In this document: positions 33,915 to 46,129 of the stretch, in pieces
How positions within the stretch are numbered: position 1 is the stretch's first letter
Layout of the letters: each line of letters begins with the position of its first letter
From: Tuctoria greenei
Lineage: Eukaryota > Streptophyta > Magnoliopsida > Poales > Poaceae
DNA length: 64,000 nt
Reading direction: 5' to 3'
Assembly (NCBI GenBank): GCA_036927565.1
Contig: JAYESD010000002.1
Span: 231,777,605-231,841,604 of the forward strand
Notes under the pieces: model-generated
What the model saw: only the letters and a program-made list of their open reading frames with translations
What the model was told of the DNA's origin: nothing
The model's database searches: none
Made by a program: the position numbers and the translations under genes

Positions 33915-36900
33915 ATGGAGTTGGGTCTTTGCCAGAGCCGGCTGAAGACTGATGGTGACTTGAAGAAGGTTCGGGCCCTCATGGGGTGGTCGCCTAACTT
34001 CTTCAACTACCTGGTCCATGCTGGCAAGCTTCCTTTTGTGAAGGAGCACGCCGGCGACATGGTGTACTTCTCCGCGTACGCCATGGTGGGACTGATCCCA
34101 CCTTTCTCCTCTTTCTTCTTGATGCCGCTAGAATTCTATGATCTGCAGCTGTACCACCTTGGCCCCCACTCCATTCTTCTAGTGTCGATCTTTGTACACT
34201 TCTGTGAGATGTGGGTGGGCATTCCCCCCTGTGTTGAGCTCTTCCGCACCTTCTTCACTATCCAGAACACCGGCAAGAGTGACGAGTACCTTGGCTTCTA
34301 TTATTTTGTGAAGCGCAAGAAGTGCCCGTACAAGTACTTGCGGTGATTCCCTTCTGGGAAGTGGGACGACTGGAAGAAGGATTGGATCGTCATCAGGGTG
34401 GAGGAGCATGAGAAACTGGAGTTGCCTGAAGTCCTCCCCAACGTCGACAATGCATCTTGGAGTGAAGCTCCGATTTATCGGATGCCTTCAACCCTGCTCT
34501 GACCAGGATCGGCCAGTGCGTGGAAGGAGGAGTGAATCCTCAGACGGTATTTTGCAACTTCCTGACCAACAGGTGGGCTCCGCTGAAGAAGAGGGACAAG
34601 CTTGCTTGGGCCCTCAACAGTGTGCTGGACGAAGACCGGATTGAGACCAGTTTGAAGTCCAACATGGAGGGTGCAACTTTGGAGTTTCACCTCAAGAAGT
34701 TCCAGCACGGCATCGACGTCGAGGGTGACGACTTCACTCCACCAGCGGCTCTTCTCCCTATGAACATGAAGGCGGAGTTCAGCAGGGAGCTCCGACGGAC
34801 GATGCCGGTGCTTGACGACCTTGGTGTCATTGAGAGGCGTTAGATCACCGGGTTGGCGATCTCCGGAGCTTCCGAGGGTGGTCCCCCTTCCGTCCCGGAA
34901 CAAAGAGTTGAAGTCGTGGGCAAGGGCAAAGAGTTGGTCGAGCCCTCGAGCCGCAAGAGGAAGCTGAAGCATGCCGATGGGAGGTCCATCAGGCCCGCTC
35001 CTTCTGCAGCGACTTCTTCTCCATGGAGGGGAAGGTATTCATTGGCGGCAACTACTCTAGCATCAGCATCTCCCCGGGGTGCTAGCTCCCACCATGCGGC
35101 TCTATTACCAGGGCCAACTGAAGGCTCTGGGTCCGGAGGTCCTTCCCGGTCGAGGGGGTCCTCAACCCGAGTCACACCGACAACAGCAACGAGCTCTGGG
35201 GAACCTTCCAGAGCCACCACACTAGTGGCGACAAGGTCCGACTCTCAGCATCTGGAAAAGAGGTTTCGTGCTAACTGGTGCAGAAATCTTCCAAGGTAAT
35301 TTTTTATTTTTTACCTCAGTTGATTATTTTTTGTTGTAACTGCATTTTGAGTTCTTCGTCTTTCATCCACAGAGTGCCCAAGAAAGGGGCTGAAGCTCCG
35401 GTTCCTGCAGCAGCAGTTCAGGCTGTGCAGGCAGAAGCTCCGGCTCCAATTCCAGCGTCGCCCCAAGAGGTGGCTGAGGGTGCGGCAGCTCCGGCGCCGG
35501 CTGTCGTGGTCTTGGACCTCGACTCATCCCCAGAAGCTCCCGTGGTAGCGCCGGACCACGGGAATGAAGATGTACAGCGGCACCAGCCCCGGAGGTTGAA
35601 GCTCCGGGCTTGGATGCTGAGATGATGGACGCTCCAGCCTCAGAGTCGGAGGCAGCTGCAATTCCGGCCCTAGAGCCGGATGTTGTTGAAGCCCCCGCAG
35701 TCGAGCTGGTGCTTGATGAAGTCCCGACGCTTGAGCCGGCTGTCAAGGAAGCTCTGGCACTAGAGTCGGTTGCTGCAGAAGTTCTGGCGGTAGAGCTGGT
35801 CGTGGAAGAAGTACCGGCGCCTGAGCCAGTTGCTGTAGAGGTGCCGGCGCTCAAGCCCATGGTGGTTGAAGCGTCAGCACTGGAACCGGTGGTGGAGGAG
35901 GCGCCAACATCGGAGCCGAACGTGGCTTCAGCTCTAGCAGAATCTTCTACGCCTGCCCCAGAAGTTGTGGTCCCGGAGGTGCCCGCACCTGAGCCAGGGT
36001 GCCAAGACGAAGCTACGGGCCCCCCGCGTGAGGTGCCAATTGTTGATGATCTGGCGGCGGGACCTTCGGAGCCAATTTTGGAGGTCGTAACTTCTACTGC
36101 AGGACCTTCCTCGGCGGCGGTCGAGGATATCCCAGAGGACGGCCCTAGCGCCGTGGAAGCTCAGGGGACCACTCTTGTAGAGTGGGACCCAATTTTTGTC
36201 ACAGAGAACCCGCTGGAACCGTCAGAGATGACCCTGGCAGGTCCTGACCCAATCCCCCTATTGTTGTCTATTAACAACGCCTGCTCCAGTCTTCGTCAGG
36301 TCCAGCTTGCTTTCTACCATGACAGCAAGGCCCTCGAGGAGGAGCGCCAAACTCTTAGGAGGTGGCGCAACCGGCTCCGTTTCGAGACCAAGCTGGCGCA
36401 GTCAAGGCTCGCTGACGACAAGGAGTGGGTGCAGAGGGAGAAGGTCTGCCTAGAATACTGGGGTAAGCTGGTGGATGAGAGGGAAAGCATGACGCGATCC
36501 CTTGGCAACCAGTCATAGGCCATCTATGAGAAGGCCAAAGCTGCTAATAGCGCAGCGGATGATCACCAGGAGAGGCTCGACGCCATCCACGCTAGTATTG
36601 TCAAGCGCGGGAAGCTCTTGAGGTCCGGGAGATAAAGCTCGAGGATGAAGAGCAAAAAATCCTGGAGCTGCGGGATGATGTCTTGAAGAGGGAAGAAGAG
36701 ATCACTCAGAGGCTAACTCTGGGTGACAAGAGTCTCGAGGAGCGCACCAAGAAATTGGAGGAGCGCTGCGAGAGAGAGGAGAAGAAGGCCTGGGAGCGAG
36801 GGCAGGAACTCCACAGGAGGGAGGATGCCATTGCTGCCAGGGAGAAGAAAGTGCAGGGAAGGGAGAAGGACCTGGTCGACCGCCAGAACAAGATCCACCT

Positions 36901-37408
36901 CCGGGAGGAAGAGCTCAGAAAACTCGAAAGGCAAGTTGCTGGAAAGATTTAGCAGAACGCCAAAGAGGTTGAGCGCCTTGCCCGTGAGAATTCGGAGGTT
37001 GCGGTGTCTAGAAGATCCTTGGAGGAGATGCGAGGCTCGAGGACTGTGGAGTCCCAATAAGTTTGGGACTTCCTGGGCAAAGCCAACGATGCGCTGACGC
37101 CAATTGGTTTCAGTCCCATGCGTCCGGATGATCCGGAGCCGGACCTGGACCTGGCGTTGCAGGCGTTGAGTTCGGCAGGCAACAAACTCACCAAGATGGG
37201 TGATGTCATTGCAGACCAGCTGGAGACTGAGGGACAATCCCTGGTGAAGGACGTCGCATAATTCGTGCTGACGTGCTACACAAGCTGGGACCCTCAATTC
37301 CCCCTGGACCCGGTGCTTGAAGGCCCTATCGAAGGAGAGGGAGTAGCTGCCCAAGCCAGCATATCAGAGGCTGCCCAGAAGGTCGCCTCGTTCTTCCATA
37401 TGGTCTAG
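33915..37408 (+). pseudogene. Antisense accessory ORF of gypsy B ('putative gypsy type transposon' domain plus coiled coil)
   Basis: Read opposite to gag-pol. The N-terminal block 33,915-34,346 carries LPLEFYDLQLYHL-like plant 'putative gypsy type transposon' (Transposase_28) features: a PP-x-S-x-FF segment, YDLQLYHLGPHSILLVS, and CEMWVGIPP. After an in-frame TGA (34,344) the frame reads FPSGKWDDW. Next comes 34,520-35,296 (stop at 34,841-34,843 within it), then a GT-AG intron about 35,297-35,371, then an Ala/Pro/Glu/Val repeat (35,370-36,030; repeated EAPALEP-type units), then a long coiled coil (36,280-36,960; EERTKKLEERCEREEKKAWE) and a C-terminal block to a TAG at 37,408. Frames change several times. 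Function unknown; accessory antisense ORFs exist in other Tat elements. Confidence 0.75.
35297..35371 (+). other. Apparent intron in the antisense ORF
   Basis: AAG|GTAATTTTTT at the 5' end and a T-rich tract ending CATCCACAG at the 3' end; AT-rich, unlike its GC-rich surroundings. Confidence 0.6.
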
Positions 37409-38762
37409 GACCATCTCTTTGTAGCTCCAACTTGTATGCTCTCTTCTTTTTCTCCAATTTTGTAATCTCTTGTCTCCTGATGAATGAAATCCAAGTTTTT
37501 TGTGAATTTCATTTTTTGTCTTCAACACCTTTGTCGCACTTGGCCCCCAGGTAGATGTACACAATTTGATTGTGAACATGTTCCAAGAGGATGTAACAGT
37601 TGTTGAAGACTTGCGCGCTTCAAACTTGTAGAATGTAGGTCCGAAGTCTTTGATAGTGAAGGCCCCCTGAGGTTGTCAGAGCTTAGTGGCTCCGGCATTG
37701 ACCACCGTAGGAACTTAGTAGCTCCGGCAGTAGTCTCCATCAATGCGTAAAGCATCAACGGTTAGTCCTCTGGGGTGTCGGAGCTTGATAACTCCGGCAG
37801 TGACCTCTGTCATTACGTGGTGTGTCGACAGCAGACTCCACTATAGAGTCTTCCCACCATCTTTTCTTCATGTTGACGGCTAGCCCCCTATCTTTACCCG
37901 AGCTAAGTAGCTCCAGCGACGCTTGCTATCAATGTTTGAACATCGACCACAAGCTGCCTAGAGGATGTCAGAGCTTTGGAAGCTCCGGCTTCATTCACCA
38001 TCATTATGAAATATTTATTTTTCCTGCACACTAAAGTCAAGAAAAAATAGTAAAATCCATTTTTCTATCTATAACTTCATTGTGGCTTACTATTCTCGAG
38101 AAAGTTTTAGGTCCAACACAATTCTAAATACAATCAAGTGCGCTACCTTGTTTCCTTCTTATCCGATTGTTTTTGGACTCGCCTTACTTCGGCCTGCCGG
38201 GGTGTAGGTAGAGTGGCGTACTTAGGGTGCATGACCAGGCTAAGTCGATAGCACACTCCGGCCCTAGATTGGCTTGGCGGCATTTAGACGAGTAGACCAT
38301 CAACAATGTTTGGACCCGGAAGAATAGGCGATGCAACTCGAATTGTACATGAACTGGTCGAGCTAAAGTTTCTTAAGAACTGCACAACTTTGTTATAGAC
38401 AAGAAAGAGAAAAAATAAAAAATTTTGAGCTTGTACAAAGTAAATACACGTGGAGTCTGTTTTCACACAATGACGTCTTTCATTATAGGTCCGGGGTACA
38501 GGGGAAACAAGTACACTCTTAGGGTACAGAACCAGACTAAGTGTGTTTCGATTCTCGTTTGACCCAAGGTAGCTAGCTTCACATTTCGTTCTGAGACTGT
38601 GACAAGTGTTACATGGACGTTGCAGACCTTACGGGGTAGGTCTAGCTGCCCTCCCGGAGGAGCTACCCGACTCTGTACAATGACTCTATAACATATATCA
38701 TATGCAATTACAGACTCACCTCCGTGATATTAAGCATAGAACTTACGGAGGTCCTCAATGTT
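37409..38762. other. Non-coding 3' region of gypsy B with degenerate repeats
   Basis: Between the two convergent genes. 37,650-38,000 holds at least five diverged copies of GAGCTTAGTAGCTCCGGC followed by a TGACC..C.TCATT spacer. The rest shows no coding signal. Confidence 0.6.
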
Positions 38763-40580
38763 CTAAGGATTTGGGAGAGGTGTCCTATCCTCGGTTGCCA
38801 AGCGAATGCATCCGGGACGGGATACTTTGATCACTCGGAAGGGTCCTTCCCAGCTGGGGGAAAGTTTGTTTAACCCTTCTCTGGATTGTATTCTCCGTAG
38901 TGCCAGATCGCCTTCCTCGAGCTGTCGGCTGTGAACATGCCGTTGGTGATAGCGCCGAAGAGCTTGGCTGTATCGGGCATTCCGAACAGTTGCTCGGCAC
39001 CTTCCCTCTTCAAGGAGGTCAAGGTCTTCACGCCGGAGCTGGTCCTGCGTGGCTTCATTGAAGGTTCGGACCCAGAGCGACCCCAAGGTGATTTCCGGAG
39101 GAAGGATTGCTTCAGCTTCGTACACCAGGAAGAAGGGTGTCTCTCCAGTTGACCGGTTTGGAGTTGTCCTGTTGGCCCATAGAGTGGGCGGAAGCTCTTC
39201 GATCCAGTTGGCTCCATGTTTTCTCAGGCGCTCATAAGTGTGCGTCTTGAGTCCTTTTAGGATTTCTGCATTTGCTATCTCGGCTGTGCCATTGTTTGCT
39301 GGGTGAGCTACGGAAGCGTAGCTAACTCGAATGCCGAGGTCTTTGCAGTATCCTTGGAAAGCAGAGCTTGTGAACTGGGTCCCATTATCAATTATGATTT
39401 TTTTCGGGACTCTAAATCTGCATACGATGGACTGCAAGGAGTTTACAGCTGATTGCTTGTTTATTGTCACAACTGGAGTTGCTTCCGACCATTTGGTGAA
39501 TTTGTCAATGGCAACATACATGAACTTGTAACCTCCGATGGCTCTTGGGAAAGGTCCCAAGATGTCCATCCCCCACACAGCGAAAGGCCATGTAGGAGGT
39601 ATCATTTGTAGAGGCCGAGCTGGTGTGTGAATTTGTTTCGCATGAAACTGGCATGCTTCACATTTCTTCACCAGCTCAGTTGCATCCTGGAGCGCTGTAG
39701 GCCAGTAGAAGCCATGCCGGAAGGCTTTACCAACCAGCGTGCGGTAAGACGCGTGGTTCCCACACTCGCCTCCATGGATTTCTGTGAGGAGCTCACAACC
39801 TTCTTCCCTTGTGATGCACCACATTAGAACGCCATTGGCACCGTGCCGGTAGAGATCCCCTTCTACCAACATGTATCTTTTAGCCAATCTGACTATCCGG
39901 TCAGCGGATACATCATCGTCAGGAAGGATATTATCTTTCAAGTAGCTCCGGATCTCTGAGATCCATGCATCGGAGCTTGCTTGAGCATTTGAGTCTTGTG
40001 TGCTGGGTTGCTCGGAGCTTCCGGCAGCACCTATGACCCTTGATGGCTGCCATGGTAACAGGGCCATCGGGACCACCAGCTTCAGGATGCTCGTCTCGCC
40101 CCCTTCGCTCAGTTCGGCGGGCTGAGCTATGGGTTTTGACAACCTTCGGATGAAGGTTCCGTCGGGAGCCGGAGCTCCGATTGACGCTTTCATTGAGAGT
40201 TCGTCAGCTTCAGCGTTATGGAGACGCTAGACATGGTGGAGGTCCAGGACTTCGAAGTCCTTCTGAAGCCCCTGGACTTCAAGGAGATAAGTAGCTGGTT
40301 GGGGATTGTTGCAAGAGCATTCACCCTTCACCTGTTTAATGATGAGCTACGAATCTCCCTTGACCAACAGCTGCTTGACACCATATGATAGTGTCACCTT
40401 TAGTCAATAAATGAGTGCCTCATACTCCACCATGTTGTTGGTCGCCTTGAAGTCAAGGTGGACCATGTATTTTACCTTCTCCCAGGTTGGAGCGAGGAGA
40501 AGGACTCCAGCTCCAGCCCCCTACTTTTGCATGGAGCCGTCAAAATAGAGAGTCCAGTGAGGCTCGGCGAAGACCGGAGT
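38763..40580 (-). pseudogene. gypsy B second RNase H and integrase
   Basis: The second RNase H begins at about 40,560 with TLYFDGSMQK (catalytic Asp), continues after a stop with NNMVEYEALIY and VKGDS, and ends near 40,200. The integrase then runs uninterrupted from 40,193 to 38,763: zinc-binding region (HGGECGNHASYRTL, CEACQFHAKQ), DDE core with WGMDILGPFP, IIDNGTQFTS and the Glu in NGTAEIANAEIL, and a C-terminal domain ending KLSPSWEGPFRVIKV. At about 476 codons it is the longest intact reading in the window. Stops at about 40,521, 40,430, 40,350 and 40,230 lie upstream in RNase H. Confidence 0.9.
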
Positions 40581-42225
40581 CTTCAGTTCTGGCTTCTGCT
40601 CATTAGGACACCCAGGGTTTGATGGAGAGGGGGTCCATTCCGCCACAAAGTCCGCCAGTGCTTGACTCTTGATCGCTTGTCTTGGGACGAATTCAAGATC
40701 GAATTTGGTCAATTCCACTGCCCACTTTGCAATGTTCCCAGTGGAATTGGGATTATGCAAGATTGCACGCAGTGGATAAGAGGTCACCACTGAGAACTTA
40801 TGAGCTTGGAAGTAATTGGGAAGCTTCCTGGAGGTGATAAGAACTGCATAGAGCAGCTTATGCACCTCTAGGTATCGAGTCTTGGCATCATGGAGTACTT
40901 CGCTGATGAAGTACACTGGGCGTAGGACTGTCCAGACCCTCGTGAAGGGGCCCGGAGCTTCCTCTTCATCGACCCGGACCCTCCCGGAGGGTCGCGGACC
41001 TTCTTCGGGGACCTCCGAGTCCTTGCTGAAGGAACCCAGAGCTTCTTCTGGAGTGACCCGAACCTCCCCGGAGGGGTCCGTATCCTCTTGTTCAACAAGA
41101 GTAACTCCTTGTAGATCCAAGTCTGCGGGTCGGGACCCAGATTCGTCTTCAGGAACCTCCTGACCCTCCCGGAGGGGTCTAGATTCCTGAGCTTGTAAGG
41201 GTTCTAGTCTCTCTGCAACTAGGACCATGCTGACAACTTCGTCAGTTGCCAAAATGTAAAGCAGTAGAGGCTCACCAGGGTTCGGAGCTACCAAGGTTGG
41301 TAGGGTGGTGAGGAGCTACTTCAGCTCCTGGAACGCCTTTTCTGCTTCTTCAGACCATTGGAATGGTCCGGACTTCCTCAACAGCTTGAAGAAGGGAAGT
41401 GCCCGCTCTGCCAGTCTTGAGATGAACCGGCTGAGGGCGGCTAGACATTCAGTCAGCTTCTGGACGTCCTTGATGCGGGCTTGTGGCCGCATATCTTTAA
41501 TGGCTTTAATCTTCGTCGGATTCGCCTCTATGCCTCGGTGGTTTACCAAGAATCCATGAAGCTTTCCAGAGCTAAGCCCGAAGACACACTTGTCTGGGTT
41601 CAGCTTTGTGCGGGTGATCTGTAGCTTGTCGAAGACAGCTTGCAAGGTGTCAAGAAGTGTCTCCTTGTCCTTGATTTTGACGACGATGTCATCAACATAG
41701 ACTTCCACTACGTCTCTGATGAGCTCCCCAAAGGTTTTGTACATAGCTCGTACAAATGTTAAGGCTGCATTCTTGAGACCAAATGGCATGGCAGTATAAC
41801 AATACAATGCATCTACTGTGATAAAAGAGGTATGCTCTTCATCTTCCCGAGACATTCTAATTTGATGGTACCCAGAATATGCATCTAGGAAACATATGAC
41901 ACCCGGAGGTGGAATCCACTATCTGATCTATTCTAGGTAGTGGGAATGGATCTTTTGGACATGTCTTATTCAGTGTTGTGTAGTCGATACACATCCGAAG
42001 CTTCTTGTCGGCCTTGGGTACAACGACTGGGTTTGCCAGCCATTTTGGGTGGAAGACTTCTCGGATGAATCCAGCTTCGAGCAACTTCTTCACTTCCTGT
42101 CCTATGAAGTTCTGTTGCTCTACTGACTGTTTCCGAGGCTTTTGATGTACAGGCCTAGCGTCAGGATAAATCTTCAGATTATGCTCGATCACTTCCCTAG
42201 GGATCCCAGGCATTTGCGACGGTTG
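40521..42225 (-). pseudogene. gypsy B reverse transcriptase and first RNase H
   Basis: RT starts near 42,213 (MPGIPREVIEHNL), continues with KLRMCIDYTTLNKTCPKD, changes frame near 41,890, then reads TAMPFGLKNAALTF and the active-site motif YVDDIVV (41,679-41,699). After a stop at 41,316 comes the connection and first RNase H (41,294-40,521; VYFISEVLHDAKTRY, ALADFVAEW). A stretch rich in Glu, Pro and Arg (about 41,180-40,930) expands the linker and contains short internal repeats (SGRVRV, PGPF). Confidence 0.9.
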
Positions 42226-42276
42226 CTAGGCAAACACGTCAACATTTGCCCGGAGGAAAGTGATGAGCACGAGTTC

Positions 42277-44692
42277 CTATTTGTCATTCAGACCTCCCGA
42301 TATACGAGTGGTCAGAGCGGCATCGGAACCATTTTGGACAACTTTTACAAGAATGTCAGTGTCGCCGCTTGGTTGCACGCGAGGTGCGGAGGTTGAGCCT
42401 CGTTGACGAATGCTCAGGGGTTTCAGAGCTTGTTCCTGCCTGGACTCTTCCTCCTGCGCTGTAGCAAGCGCATGAAGTTCTTCCAGAGCAGTCACTCCGG
42501 CGGTGCGGTCTCTGCGGTTCTGGAGAACACCAACTGGTGTTGGCATCTTCAACACCAAGTAGCCGTAATGAGCAGCAGCCATGAACTTGTACAAGGCTGG
42601 CTTGCCCAGAATAGCGTTGAAGGGTAAGTTGATCTGAGCAACGTCAAAGACCAACTTCTCAGTGCGATAGTTCTCCCGAGTCCCGAAGGTCACGGGGAGA
42701 GTAATGGCACAATGTGGGGTTATGGCCCCCGGACCTACTCTGGAGAAAGGTCTGGAGGGGCGAAGGTCTGAAGGTCGGAGCTGAAGCTTGACGAAAGCTT
42801 CGAAGCTTATGAGGTTCAACCCCGAACCTCCGTCCACCATTACTTCGTGGAGTTGGATGTTGTTGATGGTCAGAGATACCATCAATGGGAGTTGTCCAGC
42901 TCGAATCATTTTTTGAGGGCAGTCTGACGCATCGAAAGTGATGGCGGTATCCATCCACTTTCGCTGTGGCTCCGCCCTGGCGGTGGGAGCTACCGAAGCC
43001 ATGTCCTGCCGCATGGTCTTGAGGACACGGCGGGAAGTGTTGTCCCACGAACCACCAAAGATGGTGTTCATGGTCTTCCGAAGTTCATTATCGGAGACGT
43101 CGGAGTCGTCGTCGACGGAGGTGTATACAGCCTTCAGGACCTTTTTAGGGTCCTGAAAACCTTACTCCTCTTCAGCCGGAGCTTCATCGACTTTCTGTTT
43201 TCCTTCCCTTTGTCGGAAAGGAACTTCTTCCCGGCGCTTGTTGTAGCGCTCGACAAGGTTCTGGACCTCTCGGCAGTCTTCCAAGTTGTGGCCGTTCGAC
43301 TTATGTATAGGACACCACATTTTTGAGTTGCCTCCATCTTCAGATTAAGGTCGAGGTCGTTTCTTGGGTTGTGGCCCCCGGCCACCCGGAGCCGCAGCAG
43401 CTGCAGCGGTAGGTGCGCCAGCCGACGACTTTTTCTTGCCGTTAGACTTTTTCTTCTTTTTGCCACTCCCGGAGGTAGTGGTTTCGCCCTTGGAGGATTT
43501 TGTTATCCTCCGGAGGTGGTTTGGAGTGCATTTCACGGCCCCCCGCAGCTTTAGCAACTTGTCTGCCAAGCTAAAGAGCTCCGTGACGCTGGTGATCTCC
43601 TTGATCGCCAGCTTCTCCAACATCTTCTTGTCTCGTACGCCCTATCTAAATGCCACAATAACAGAGGCGCTAGAGATAGAAGGAATAGTGTTTCGTACCT
43701 TGGAGAACCTCTAGATGAAGGAACGCAGGGATTCTCCCCCCTTCTACGTGATAGCAAAAAGGTCCAGTTCGGTGCCTGGCCGGGTGTATGAACTCCCGAA
43801 ATTGGCGGTGAACTGTTGCCACAATTCCGTCCAGCTGTTGATGGAGTTGGGCAGAAGGCTCATAATCCAGGACCTGACGGTCTTAGTTAAAGCCACGGGG
43901 AAGTAGTTGGCCATTACGAACTCGTTACCTCCGGCTGCAAGAATTGCAGTGGAGTAAATCTAGAGAAACTCAGCGGGATTGACAGTCCCGTCAAATTTCT
44001 CCGGCAGGTGAGGCCAGAACTTTTGTGGCCATCTGACCATGCGTAGGTGCATGGACAGGGCAGAACAACCTCCTCCTATTCCCTCAGGAACAGGACTGTC
44101 TCAAGCTTCTCACCTTTCGCGAGCACACTCGATATGGACGCGGCCGTCCTGTTGACGGTAATGGCGATCAAGCTCCGCTCGGAGGTCGTGAGTTGAGAGC
44201 CTTGTTACAGTATGGGTGTGTGGCGCCCCAGGAGGCAACGACGTCACTTGTTGAGATGCATCACGCCTCCTATTTTGGCAAGTGTGAGGACCAAGTCTGC
44301 CCGACACAGTCCAATGCTACGATGGGGCCCGCCCCGAGGGGGGGGGGACCTTGGTTGCTAATGCGATCGGCTGTTGCTGCAACCAAGTGTTCCACATCTG
44401 CCCTCCACTGCTCCATTGCACCCTGGGATGCACCCAGAGGTGGTGGGTGTTGGAGGAGAGCACGCGCTGCATGGAGCGCGTGTTCGGGGTTGTTGTTATT
44501 CGCCGATGCGGTGACCGACGCGGATGCTCTGTCCCGCTGTCCAGCTTGATTTGCTGGTGAAGGTGGTGGAGGCGGAGGTGTGACTCCTGCTGGAGCCGTG
44601 GCACCCGCTGGTTGCTGCATGATGGAGGGGTTGCCTCCAGTAGGTTGCGCAGCGGGGTTGCCATTGGACGATCCAGCAGCTGAGTTCACCAT
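42277..44692 (-). pseudogene. gypsy B gag and protease
   Basis: A start at 44,692 (MVNSAAGSSNG) opens a Pro/Ala-rich N-terminus to 44,270; the frame then changes. The gag core follows (44,040-43,720; WPQKFWPHLPEKFDG, AILAAGGNEFVMANYFPVAL), with stops at about 43,960, 43,750, 43,710 and 43,640. A Lys-rich linker (43,500-43,430) precedes a CCHC-like knuckle CPIHKSNGHNLEDC (about 43,315). The retropepsin active site VDGGSGLNLI is near 42,830, in the piece 43,071-42,277. Gag, protease and the first RT part share one frame apart from the N-terminus. Confidence 0.87.
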
Positions 44693-44712
44693 CCTGGAAA
44701 TCTCAGCCCCCC

Positions 44713-44729
44713 CTACCTGGCGCACCAAC
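44713..44729 (-). other. Primer binding site of gypsy B (candidate)
   Basis: Immediately inside the 5' LTR the minus strand reads TTGGTGCGCCAGGTAGG. The tail TGGTGCGCCAGG would pair with a tRNA 3' end CCTGGCGCACCA; I cannot name the tRNA. It is not the initiator tRNA-Met type of element A. Confidence 0.6.
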
Positions 44730-45595
44730 TGTCGGTGGGTAAATCCGGCAGATCTCCCAACACTACTGTTTGTAGTCCATGGAGTTTATAATTCGATAAT
44801 GGGCGCGCAGAGATTCAAGAGATGGTGGCAAGTTGACACAAAGGTTTACGTGGTTTGGGCCGCCTGAGCGTAATACCCTACTCCACGGGGTGTGCTGATG
44901 TTGTATTGATTATATGAGTATGTCTGTGAGAGCGTAAGTGTCTCCAGAGCTCCGAGGGTCCGAGAGAGGTCGTCCGTGTATTGTCGACCAAACCTTTTAT
45001 AGCACAAGGACTGGTCGTTACTCTGTAAGCTTGGCCTGACATGTGGCCCTGGCAGTTACTAATGTTTATTACACAATAAATGGGATTAATTACCCTTAAT
45101 AGCATGGTAACGGGCCTTAACAGTGCTGTTAGTGGTATTAAGGGCCTTCCGATCATGTGTCATTATTATGGTATTAATGACACTTAATCGGGTCTTAAAG
45201 TCCTTGATTGTCCCTTGAAGGTCTTAGCCGTTGGGGGTCCACCAGACTGATTGTTGAGGCTGAAGGTCCTGCGTCCGGACACATGGCAGCTCTAGAGCTT
45301 ACCGTCGTGGATGCGTAGGTCCGGTGCTGTTGGACACGTGTTGGTACCAGAGCTTCCCTCTGTCTCGGGTTAGGTCCGGAGGTGCCATACTGGTATCCAG
45401 TCCGGAGCTTTCCCATGTGTGGGCGATAGCTCCGATCTTGTGATACACGTGGCGGTCTTGGGGCTAACCATGTCAGGGAAGCAGGTCCGACTACGGCTGA
45501 CATATGGGGCCTCCGTAGGTCTTCAAATCTGGTAGATGGAGTTTCCTTGTGATATTTGTAATCCCAAGGGGTATCCGGTATGCAGGGTACCGACA
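44730..45595 (-). repeat. 5' LTR of gypsy B (866 bp)
   Basis: TGTCGGTGGG at 44,730 to GGTACCGACA at 45,595. A TATA motif TATAAAAGG (minus, 44,993-45,001) sits in the expected position. CACGTG-type boxes occur upstream of it (for example near 45,337 and 45,447). Confidence 0.93.
44993..45001 (-). promoter_or_regulatory. TATA box of gypsy B
   Basis: TATAAAAGG on the minus strand, conserved in both LTRs (other copy 32,775-32,783); oriented to transcribe gag-pol. Confidence 0.65.
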
Positions 45596-45600
45596 AATGC

Positions 45601-46087
45601 CATAAATTGATGAGCAATTAGTGGACGTCATTAACAAGGAAACGGCTCCTAGAGGGCAGCCGTCCCTATATCAGGCTCTGAAGATATTCAGGTTTCCAAC
45701 ATACACAATATTCTCTTCCATCCATTCATCTTCCTTTTGGAAAATTGTGTTGTGGTGTTTGAGCTGTCAAATCTCCACTGACCCTCTTCCTTGGCGTGCA
45801 CCGAGGAGAAGGGTGAGCGGTATCTCCGAACCTTTGTCGTCGTGAAGCCTGCACGAGGGACGGCAATAAGGTTTCTTGGCAGCGCATCTGCGCAACCGCT
45901 CGAAGCTATTTTTGATATCGACCTGCACTCCTACATCGACGAACCCAAGTGAGTTCATATGTTTTCGCTAGTTTTTATTGTGTTGATCTACCTACTGCTC
46001 TGTAGAGTATGCGTTGCAATATTGAATATCTGTGAAACTTGCCTCAATGTTGAATTTGGATTTAGAATAATACGCAATTTTCCAACA
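45601..46087 (+). repeat. Copia C 5' LTR, second part
   Basis: Continues the LTR after the gypsy B insertion and its AATGC duplication; matches 50,987-51,474. Ends TTTTCCAACA at 46,087. No clear initiator tRNA-Met primer site follows. Confidence 0.92.
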
Positions 46088-46129
46088 TTCCAGAAACCTT
46101 ATTGTTGTGATTATTCTATTATTCTAGCA

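Larger units (their letters stand above)
32518..45595 (-). mobile_element. Ty3/gypsy Tat-type LTR retrotransposon B with antisense accessory ORF
   Basis: 13,078 bp, flanked by AATGC (32,513-32,517 and 45,596-45,600). LTRs 32,518-33,377 (3') and 44,730-45,595 (5'), both TG..CA-like (the 3' copy ends TA). gag, protease, RT, RNase H, a second RNase H and integrase are on the minus strand; a separate plus-strand accessory gene lies between the integrase and the 3' LTR. Two RNase H domains and a long 3' region with an antisense ORF are marks of the plant Tat lineage. Confidence 0.94.

Noticed and set aside
38763..40193. 476-codon minus frame as a stand-alone host gene
   Set aside because: It has the integrase zinc-binding and DDE motifs and lies between the RNase H and LTR of gypsy B.
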